From: Ferdinandcohnia sp047246645
GTDB taxonomy: Bacteria; Bacillota; Bacilli; Bacillales; Bacillaceae_L
DNA: 64,000 bases
Reading direction: 5' to 3'
Assembly (NCBI RefSeq): GCF_047246645.1
Contig: NZ_JBFOKR010000022.1
Span: forward strand, 1-64,000
Shown here: piece by piece, positions 1 through 6,534 of the stretch
How the letters are laid out: every line of letters starts with the position of its first letter
Position numbering within the stretch: position 1 is the stretch's first letter
Notes under the pieces: model-generated
Database searches by the model: none
What the model was told of the DNA's origin: nothing
The model's input: only the letters and a program-made list of their open reading frames with translations
Position numbers and translations under genes: made by a program

Positions 1-75
1 CCGCCGTATACGGATCCGTACGTACGGTGGTGTGAGAGGTCGGATAGTCAAATAATGATTATCCTCCTACTCGAT
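1..75 (+). mobile_element. 3' end of a group II intron (domains V and VI)
   Basis: Positions 1-30 fold as domain V: an 8-bp lower stem (1-8 with 23-30), a bulge, and an ACG/CGT upper stem with a GATC loop. Positions 35-72 fold as domain VI: GAG and AGG pair with CTC and CCT, leaving A69 bulged. A69 lies seven bases before the expected 3' splice site after T75, which is the branch-point geometry of group II introns. The 3' end is AT, fitting the AY rule. The reverse transcriptase/maturase would lie upstream of the window. This is a partial element, and its class is not assigned. Confidence 0.8.
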
Positions 76-138
76 GCCTCTAAAGTCCTTAAAAATATAG
101 GTTTTACTAAATGTGAGACATATTTCTGTAAAGTTTTC

Positions 139-152
139 GTAAAATATTTTAC
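139..152. promoter_or_regulatory. 14-bp perfect palindrome upstream of ganS, candidate operator
   Basis: GTAAAATATTTTAC is a perfect 14-bp palindrome ending 18 bp before the proposed -35 box of ganS. It could bind a repressor such as a GanR-type LacI regulator, but no regulator gene is in the window and the B. subtilis GanR site was not compared. The palindrome is seen; the role is inference. Confidence 0.3.
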
Positions 153-170
153 TAGAATGAGTAAAAAAAG

Positions 171-221
171 TTTACTATTTTTTCTCATGATGGTATATTG
201 TTTTTTGTAAAGCGGTTTCAT
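171..221 (+). promoter_or_regulatory. ganS promoter with cre-like site at +1
   Basis: A SigA-type promoter is visible: TTTACT (171-176), a 17-base spacer and TATATT (194-199). The start of transcription would fall near 206. It overlaps GTAAAGCGGTTTCAT (207-221), an imperfect match to the CcpA cre consensus: the right half is good and the left half deviates at the first two positions. An inverted repeat GTTTCAT (215-221) / ATGAAAC (242-248) follows. Catabolite repression here is inference. Confidence 0.5.
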
Positions 222-280
222 AAATGACATACATAGAAATTATGAAACTGTTTGAAAACAACTTGAAAGGGAGTCTTACC

Positions 281-1552
281 ATGAAATTAAAAAAGTATTT
301 TAGTGTAATTGGTACTCTTGCTTTAGCACTATCACTTGCTGCTTGTGGACCACAAGAAAGTGGTAGCGACGCTGAGAAAGATACAAAAAAGGCTACTGAA
401 ACTAATGAGTTAGTAGTTTGGGAAGATATACAAAAAGGTGAAGGCATTAAGGATGCTATCGCTAAATTTGAAGAAGAGCACAATGTAACAGTTAAGGTTG
501 TAGAAAAAGCATATGCTCAACAAATTGAAGATCTACGTTTAGATGGCCCAGCTGGTACAGGCCCAGATGTATTAACAATGCCTGGTGACCAGATTGGTAC
601 TGCTGTAGTTGAAGGGTTAATCAAAGAATTAACAGTTGCTGAAGATGTTACTTCTATCTATACAGAATCAGCAATGCAATCTCAAATGGTAGACGGTAAG
701 GTTTACGGTTTACCAAAAGCTGTAGAAACAACAATGCTTTACTACAATAAGGACCTTATCTCTGAAGAAGAATTACCACAAACTCTAGAAGAGTGGTATG
801 AGTACTCAAAAGGTGTTGCTGATGGAGAAAAGTTTGGTTTCTTAGCTTTATTTGATCAAATTTATTATGCTCAAGGTGTTATGAGTGGTTACGGCGGTTA
901 CATCTTCGGTAACGACGGTGGATTTGATGCTACTGACATCGGTTTAGATAACGAAGGTGCAATTAAAGGTGCTGAATATATCCAAAAGTTCTACTCTGAA
1001 GGTTTATTCCCAACAGGAATCATTGGAGAGCAAGGTATTAACGTATTAGAATCTCTATTCACAGAAGGTAAAGCGGCTGCAATTATCTCTGGACCTTGGA
1101 ACATCGAGCCATTCACAAAAGCTGGTATCAACTACGGTGTAGCAAAATTACCTGGTCTTGAAAATGGCGAAAACATGAGCGCGTTTGTTAACGTAAAGAG
1201 CTATAACGTAAGTGCTTACTCAAAAAATGCTGAATTAGCTCAAAAATTTGTCGAGTTTATTGCGAACGAAGAAAACTCAAAAACTCGTTTTGAAATTACA
1301 AAAGAAGTTCCAGCTGTAGCTTCTCTTGCGAATGACCCAGTAGTAACTGGAAGCGAAGCTGCACAAGCTGTTGCTGAGCAATCTCAGTTCTCTGAATTAA
1401 TGCCAAATATTCCACAAATGAATGAAGTTTGGACTCCAGCAGACGCTGCACTTCAAACAATTGCAACTGGTAAAGCAACTCCAAAAGCTGCTTTAGAAGA
1501 AGCTGTAAAAACAATTAAAGGACAAATCGAAGCAAACCACGGTGGTAAATAA
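281..1552 (+). CDS. ganS: galacto-oligosaccharide-binding lipoprotein, ABC importer (GanS)
   Basis: This 423-residue extracellular solute-binding lipoprotein of the MalE type should capture galactooligosaccharides released from galactan and pass them to GanP/GanQ. The N-terminus MKLKKYFS is followed by a hydrophobic stretch and a lipobox ending LAAC, so the mature protein is lipid-anchored outside the membrane. The ATG at 281 was chosen because AAAGGGAG at 266-273 lies 7 bases upstream; an in-frame GTG/ATG further upstream lacks such a site. The length is close to B. subtilis GanS. It is first in a ganSPQAB-like cluster, which supports the substrate assignment. A maltodextrin-type ligand cannot be excluded from sequence alone. 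Confidence 0.88.
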   Translation: MKLKKYFSVIGTLALALSLAACGPQESGSDAEKDTKKATETNELVVWEDIQKGEGIKDAIAKFEEEHNVTVKVVEKAYAQQIEDLRLDGPAGTGPDVLTMPGDQIGTAVVEGLIKELTVAEDVTSIYTESAMQSQMVDGKVYGLPKAVETTMLYYNKDLISEEELPQTLEEWYEYSKGVADGEKFGFLALFDQIYYAQGVMSGYGGYIFGNDGGFDATDIGLDNEGAIKGAEYIQKFYSEGLFPTGIIGEQGINVLESLFTEGKAAAIISGPWNIEPFTKAGINYGVAKLPGLENGENMSAFVNVKSYNVSAYSKNAELAQKFVEFIANEENSKTRFEITKEVPAVASLANDPVVTGSEAAQAVAEQSQFSELMPNIPQMNEVWTPADAALQTIATGKATPKAALEEAVKTIKGQIEANHGGK

Positions 1553-1566
1553 GTAGTAATAGTAAA

Positions 1567-1602
1567 AATGGTGTCAAACACAGATTTGAGTTTGACACCA
1601 TT
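1567..1602 (+). terminator. intercistronic hairpin between ganS and ganP
   Basis: A perfect 13-bp stem (1567-1579 with 1590-1602) encloses a 10-base loop. No strong U-tract follows, so it is more likely an attenuator or mRNA-stabilising hairpin that keeps ganS transcript above ganPQ transcript than a full terminator. The core TGGTGTCA/TGACACCA resembles the second hairpin of a repeat found three times elsewhere in the window (near 32703, 37861 and 44737). Confidence 0.7.
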
Positions 1603-1680
1603 CCCTTTATAGTAGTATTTTTACTTAATTTTGAAAGATAGACTGACAAAGCTCAGTCTTTATATAGAGAGGTGAAAGAT

Positions 1681-2937
1681 ATGCAACATCGTAAAACGGC
1701 CTTACTTTTATCGGTAATACCAGGGCTCGGTCAATTTTACAATAAGCAATGGGTGAAAGGTCTCTTATTTCTAATTTTAGGATCATCATTCATTGTTGCG
1801 TTTAAAGATCTTTTCAATATGGGTTTTTGGGGACTGTTTACATTAGGTACTGAAGTGCCACGAGACAACTCCATGTTTTTATTGGCAGAAGGTATTATTG
1901 CGGTAATTGTTGCTTGTTTTGGTCTAGCAATCTATTATCTGAATTTACGTGACGCATATAAAAATGGCCAAAAACGAGACGACAATATGGCACCGAGTTC
2001 TTTAAAAGAGGACTATCAAAATCTAATTGCACAAGGTTATCCGTATGTAATTAGTGGACCGTCTTTGTTTATTTTGATCTTCGCGGTAGTTTTTCCAATT
2101 TTATTTAGTTTTGCATTAGCTTTTACAAACTATGATTTATACCATTCTCCACCTGCAAATCTGGCAGACTGGGTTGGATTTGATACATTCGGTAAAATTT
2201 TTACAGTTGATATCTGGCGTGCAACGTTCTTTGATGTTTTAGCTTGGACCGTCATTTGGACTGTTGTAGCTTCTACACTTCAAGTTGCATTAGGTATTTT
2301 CCTGGCTGTTGTTGTAAACCAAAAGGACGTACGTTTTAAAAAGTTCTTCCGTACAATTTTAGTTTTACCATGGGCAGTTCCTGGGTTCGTAACAATCCTT
2401 ATTTTTGCTGGATTATTCAATGACTCTTTTGGAGCAATCAACTTAGATATCCTAGCGTTTTTCGGAATTGATCCGATTCCGTGGTTAACAGATGCAAACT
2501 GGTCAAAAGTGGCGCTAATCCTTATGCAGGGTTGGTTAGGCTTCCCGTACATCTTCATTGTAACAACAGGTGTTTTACAATCAATTCCTGAAGATTTATA
2601 TGAAGCGGCGACAATTGACGGTGCTTCAGTATTTGCTAAGTTTAAAAATATTACGATGCCAATGATTTTACTAGCAATGGCACCAATTATCATTACTCAA
2701 TTTACGTTCAACTTCAATAACTTCAATATTATCTATCTATTTAACGGCGGTGGGCCAGCTGTTCCAGGATCAACTGCTGGTGGAACAGATATCTTAGTTT
2801 CATGGATTTACAAATTGACAATGCAATCAAGTCAATACTCATTAGCAGCGGCATTAACAATTCTATTATCAGTATTTGTTATCGCAATTGCATTATGGCA
2901 ATTCAGAAGAACAAATTCTTTCAAAGAGGGGGCTTAA
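1681..2937 (+). CDS. ganP: galacto-oligosaccharide ABC transporter permease (GanP)
   Basis: This is a MalF-type integral membrane subunit of about 418 residues with an N-terminal pair of extra membrane segments. The inner-membrane permease loop has the EAA motif at EAATIDGAS (E308 onward), which contacts the ATPase. The ATG at 1681 sits 6 bases after GAGGTG (1669-1674); a GTG at 1672 is inside that site and is less likely. The resulting length equals that of B. subtilis GanP. No ATPase gene is nearby; in Bacillus such importers share the multi-sugar ATPase MsmX. It is followed after 6 bp by ganQ. Confidence 0.88.
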   Translation: MQHRKTALLLSVIPGLGQFYNKQWVKGLLFLILGSSFIVAFKDLFNMGFWGLFTLGTEVPRDNSMFLLAEGIIAVIVACFGLAIYYLNLRDAYKNGQKRDDNMAPSSLKEDYQNLIAQGYPYVISGPSLFILIFAVVFPILFSFALAFTNYDLYHSPPANLADWVGFDTFGKIFTVDIWRATFFDVLAWTVIWTVVASTLQVALGIFLAVVVNQKDVRFKKFFRTILVLPWAVPGFVTILIFAGLFNDSFGAINLDILAFFGIDPIPWLTDANWSKVALILMQGWLGFPYIFIVTTGVLQSIPEDLYEAATIDGASVFAKFKNITMPMILLAMAPIIITQFTFNFNNFNIIYLFNGGGPAVPGSTAGGTDILVSWIYKLTMQSSQYSLAAALTILLSVFVIAIALWQFRRTNSFKEGA

Positions 2938-2943
2938 TCACAA

Positions 2944-3789
2944 ATGAATATGAAGCAGAAAAAATTCATCCGCCTCTTTTTCACGTACTTTGTCTTACTA
3001 TTTATGACGGTAATCATCGTGTATCCACTGCTTTGGACAGTAGGAGCAAGCTTTAACCCTGGTAACAGCTTAGTAAGTACATCAATTATTCCAGATAATC
3101 CAACGTTGGACCACTACAAAGAGCTTTTTGCAGGAAAAGATAGTTTGCAATACGGCAAATGGTACATGAACTCGTTAAAAATCAGTGTGTTTACGATGCT
3201 TGGAACAATCATCTCAGTTTCGTTTACAGCGTACGCATTTTCACGCTTCCGTTTTAAAGGTAGAAAAAATGCATTAACACTATTCTTGTTATTACAAATG
3301 ATTCCACAGTTCTCAGCTCTAATCGCGTTATTCGTATTAGCGCAAATTCTTGGAATGATGAATAGTCACTGGTTGTTAATCTTACTGTACATCGGTGGAC
3401 AAATTCCGATGAACACATATTTAATGAAGGGTTACATGGATTCCATTCCGATGGACCTTGATGAAAGTGCAAGAATTGATGGAGCAAGCAATACAAGGAT
3501 CTTTTTACAAATCATCATGCCTCTATCAAGACCAATGCTAGCGGTAGTAGCGATGAACGGGTTCACAGGACCACTTGGAGACTTCGTTTTATCTTCAACA
3601 ATCCTACGAACACCCGAATCTTACACTCTACCAATTGGTTTATACAACCTTGTTAACGAGGTAATGGGCGCAAGTTACACAACTTTCGCAGCTGGAGCGA
3701 TATTAATCAGTATTCCAATAGCAATAATCTTCTTAATGCTGCAAAAACACTTCGTTACTGGCTTAACTGCAGGTGGAACGAAGGGATAA
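2944..3789 (+). CDS. ganQ: galacto-oligosaccharide ABC transporter permease (GanQ)
   Basis: This MalG-type permease of 281 residues has six predicted membrane segments and is the partner of GanP in the heterodimeric channel. An EAA-like loop is visible as ESARIDGAS from E174. The ATG at 2944 follows the ganP stop by 6 bp. The purine-rich stretch AGAGGGGG within the end of ganP serves as ribosome site, suggesting translational coupling. Length and order match the B. subtilis gan operon. The next 486 bp before ganA hold no gene but two repeat arrays. Confidence 0.87.
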   Translation: MNMKQKKFIRLFFTYFVLLFMTVIIVYPLLWTVGASFNPGNSLVSTSIIPDNPTLDHYKELFAGKDSLQYGKWYMNSLKISVFTMLGTIISVSFTAYAFSRFRFKGRKNALTLFLLLQMIPQFSALIALFVLAQILGMMNSHWLLILLYIGGQIPMNTYLMKGYMDSIPMDLDESARIDGASNTRIFLQIIMPLSRPMLAVVAMNGFTGPLGDFVLSSTILRTPESYTLPIGLYNLVNEVMGASYTTFAAGAILISIPIAIIFLMLQKHFVTGLTAGGTKG

Positions 3790-3839
3790 GTAGTTGGTTT
3801 TGTAGGTTCGGTCTGAAAAAAAGTGCGAAATTTAGAGTT

Positions 3840-3959
3840 TACGGTTTTTAATTTGGATTTACGGTTTTTAAATGGAAAATACGGTTTTTAATTAAGAAAT
3901 ACGGTTTTTAAAACGAATTTACGATTTTTAATCAGGAAATACGGTTTTTAGCATTTTTC
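3840..3959. repeat. array 1: six 20-bp units, TACGGTTTTTA family
   Basis: The core TACGGTTTTTA (one unit has TACGATTTTTA) starts at 3840, 3860, 3880, 3900, 3920 and 3940, an exact 20-base period. The 9 bases between cores vary but are A-rich and often contain GGAAAT or GAAAT. This is not CRISPR: there is no longer conserved repeat and no unique spacer of protospacer size. T5 tracts spaced 20 bp (about two helical turns) may bend the DNA. It lies between ganQ and ganA. Confidence 0.85.
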
Positions 3960-4082
3960 GCGGGAAAAAGTTGTCTAGCCTTTATGAAATTCACCGAGGA
4001 GCAACCGAACTTTTGTAATAGAAACCTAGATTAGTACTAGACTGAGCTATGAACCTATAAATCTGAACATAAAAAATGAGTT

Positions 4083-4201
4083 TATGCATTATAATTTGGA
4101 TTTGTCATTTTAATTGGAAAATATGCACGTTAATCGGAATTTGTGCATAATAAATGAGATTTACGCACGATAATCGAAATTTACGCATTTTAGCAATTGT
4201 A
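4083..4201. repeat. array 2: six 20-bp units, TAYGCAY family
   Basis: Degenerate units begin at 4083, 4103, 4122, 4142, 4162 and 4182, again with a 20-base period (one step of 19). The head is TATGCA, TGTGCA or TACGCA rather than TACGGTT as in array 1, while the tail TAATNGGAAAT is shared with it. The last unit runs into unrelated DNA 75 bp before ganA. The rest of 3790-4275 holds only an imperfect GC-rich hairpin at about 4218-4246. Confidence 0.75.
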
Positions 4202-4275
4202 CAAAGAGAAACACAGTCTCGGAGGGAGGTGCACCCACCACCGAGGCGCCACAATGAAGTAAAAGGGAGAGTATT

Positions 4276-6339
4276 ATGTCAAAACAACATGAAAGAACCC
4301 ATGTCACAAAAGCAGGTTTTATGCTTCATGGAGGAGACTACAATCCTGATCAATGGTTAGATCGTCCAGATATCCTGGCTGATGATATTAAATTAATGAA
4401 GCTTTCGAACAGCAATACATTTTCAGTTGGGATTTTCGCTTGGAGCGCGCTTGAACCGGAAGAGGGAGTTTACAACTTTGAGTGGCTTGATGACATCATT
4501 AACAATATTTACGAAATTGGTGGAAGAGTTATTTTAGCGACACCGAGTGGAGCACGTCCTGCATGGATGTCTCAGAAATATCCAGAAGTACTACGTGTGA
4601 ACGCATCTCGTGTAAAACAGCTTCATGGTGCGAGACATAATCATTGCTTCACTTCACCAGTGTATCGTGAAAAAACACAGCAGATGAACCGTCTATTGGC
4701 AGAACGTTATGGAAATCATCCAGCTTTAATTTTATGGCATATCTCTAACGAATATGGTGGCGAGTGTCATTGTGACCTATGTCAGGATGCATTCAGAAAT
4801 TGGTTAAAAGAAAAATACAACAACGATCTTAAGGCGTTAAATGATGCTTGGTGGGGTCCATTCTGGAGCCATACGTTTACTGATTGGTCACAAATTGAAT
4901 CTCCGTCTCCAATTGGAGAGAATATGGTTCACGGACATAACCTAGATTGGCGCCGATTTGTATCAGATCAAACGATTTCTTTTTATGAAAATGAAATTGT
5001 TCCAATTCGTGAGATTACACCGGAAATTCCGATTACAACAAACTTTATGGGAGATACACATGATCTTATTCCATTCCAAGGACTAGATTATAGTAAGTTT
5101 GCAAAACACCTAGATGTAATTAGCTGGGATGCGTATCCGGCTTGGCATAATGATTGGGAGTCAACGGCAGATTTAGCAATGAAGGTTGCTTTTATTAATG
5201 ATTTGTATCGTAGCTTGAAGCAACAGCCATTCTTATTAATGGAATCAACTCCAAGTTATGTGAATTGGCATGATGTGAATAAAGGAAAACGACCAGGTAT
5301 GCATTTGCTATCCTCAATGCAGATGGTTGCGCATGGATCAGATAGTATTCTTTACTTCCAATGGCGCAAATCAAGAGGTTCTTCTGAAAAATTCCATGGT
5401 GCAGTTGTCGACCATGATAATAGCTCTGAAAATCGTGTTTTCAAAGAGGTTACCAAAGTTGGTGAAACCCTTGGAAAGCTTACTGATGTTGTAGGCACAA
5501 ACCGTACGTCAGAAGTGGCGTTCTTATATGATTGGGATAATCACTGGGCACTTGGAGATGCACAAGGTTTCAGTAATAGAACAAAACGTTATCCGCAAAC
5601 AATGCATCAGCATTACCGTACGTTCTGGGAACAGGATATTTCAGTTGATGTCATTACGAAGGAACATGATTTTTCACCTTATAAATTACTAGTTGTTCCA
5701 ATGCTTTATCTGGCAAGTGAAGAAACAATAGCTAGATTAAAAGAGTTTGTTTCAAACGGCGGAACATTGGTTATGACATACATTAGCGGTCTAGTGAATG
5801 AATCTGACCTCACTTATTTAGGTGGATGGCCAAAGGATTTACAGGACATTTTTGGAATGAAGCCACTTGAAACAGATACGCTTTATCCATCTGATCGCAA
5901 TCATGTGACATTCAAAGGTAAGTCATACGAAATGAAGGACTATGCAACTGTACTTGAGTTGAACACTGCAAATGCAGAAGCTGTATATGAAGAAGACTTT
6001 TATGCCAACACACCTGCTGTAACAAGCCATAATTATGAAAATGGTAAAACATACTACATTGGAGCACGCTTAGAAGATGATTTCCAACGTGAATTTTATA
6101 AGGAAATCATTGCTGAATTATCTCTTGAGCCTGCTGCGAAAATTAAGCATGGTAAAGGTGTATCCGTACAGGTTAGACAAGCACCTGATAAAGACTATAT
6201 TTTTGTTATGAACTTTACAGAAGAAAAACAACAAATCAACTTCGAATCTAGTGTTACAGATGTTGTTACTGGAGAAGAACTCTCAGGTGATGTAATTCTA
6301 GAAAAATACGAAGTTCGTATTGTTGAGAAAAAGAAGTAA
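4276..6339 (+). CDS. ganA: GH42 beta-galactosidase (GanA)
   Basis: This cytoplasmic enzyme of 687 residues hydrolyses beta-1,4-linked galactooligosaccharides imported by GanSPQ; the length equals B. subtilis GanA. The GH42 signature is clear: the acid/base is E159 in HISNEYGGE, the nucleophile is E323 in LLMESTPS, and a zinc cluster is formed by C124, C164, C166 and C169. There is no signal peptide. The start has AAAAGGGAGAG 5-6 bases upstream. The 195 bp after the gene hold two stem-loops and a cre site before ganB, so ganB may be partly separately controlled. Confidence 0.93.
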   Translation: MSKQHERTHVTKAGFMLHGGDYNPDQWLDRPDILADDIKLMKLSNSNTFSVGIFAWSALEPEEGVYNFEWLDDIINNIYEIGGRVILATPSGARPAWMSQKYPEVLRVNASRVKQLHGARHNHCFTSPVYREKTQQMNRLLAERYGNHPALILWHISNEYGGECHCDLCQDAFRNWLKEKYNNDLKALNDAWWGPFWSHTFTDWSQIESPSPIGENMVHGHNLDWRRFVSDQTISFYENEIVPIREITPEIPITTNFMGDTHDLIPFQGLDYSKFAKHLDVISWDAYPAWHNDWESTADLAMKVAFINDLYRSLKQQPFLLMESTPSYVNWHDVNKGKRPGMHLLSSMQMVAHGSDSILYFQWRKSRGSSEKFHGAVVDHDNSSENRVFKEVTKVGETLGKLTDVVGTNRTSEVAFLYDWDNHWALGDAQGFSNRTKRYPQTMHQHYRTFWEQDISVDVITKEHDFSPYKLLVVPMLYLASEETIARLKEFVSNGGTLVMTYISGLVNESDLTYLGGWPKDLQDIFGMKPLETDTLYPSDRNHVTFKGKSYEMKDYATVLELNTANAEAVYEEDFYANTPAVTSHNYENGKTYYIGARLEDDFQREFYKEIIAELSLEPAAKIKHGKGVSVQVRQAPDKDYIFVMNFTEEKQQINFESSVTDVVTGEELSGDVILEKYEVRIVEKKK

Positions 6340-6351
6340 TTAAAGTTATAT

Positions 6352-6394
6352 GCTAGGGCTGGGCGGCACTACCACTAATTGACAAAGTCCTAGC
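6352..6394. other. stem-loop downstream of ganA
   Basis: GCTAGGGCT (6352-6360) pairs with AGTCCTAGC (6386-6394) with one G-U pair. There is no U-tract, so it is probably an RNA-stability or attenuation element. Confidence 0.4.
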
Positions 6395-6434
6395 TCTAGC
6401 TGATAACACATAGTTTCCAACATTTAATAGTATG

Positions 6435-6481
6435 ACTAGATTGGTTTTGGCTCTATTGCAGGAGAGTCAGACTAATCTAGT
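6435..6481. other. long stem-loop between ganA and ganB
   Basis: ACTAGATTGGT at 6435 pairs with ACTAATCTAGT at 6471-6481, and an inner stem TGGCTCT/AGAGTCA extends it to roughly 18 bp with G-U pairs. Only a weak T-rich run follows. It may be a partial terminator that separates ganA from ganB. Confidence 0.5.
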
Positions 6482-6498
6482 AAATATTTTAACTGATA

Positions 6499-6512
6499 TG
6501 CAAACGCTTACT
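6499..6512. promoter_or_regulatory. cre site (CcpA) ahead of ganB
   Basis: TGCAAACGCTTACT matches the cre consensus TGNAANCGNWNNCW at every position. It lies 22 bp before the ganB start codon, where CcpA-HPr(Ser-P) would block transcription when glucose is present. The match is seen; the control is established for this motif in Bacillus but inferred here. Confidence 0.75.
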
Positions 6513-6534
6513 ATAAACTAGGGGTGGAATACGA

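Noticed and set aside
3840..4201. Regular 20-bp arrays considered as a CRISPR array
   Set aside because: Conserved part is only about 11 bp, the variable part 9 bp, and no cas genes are present.
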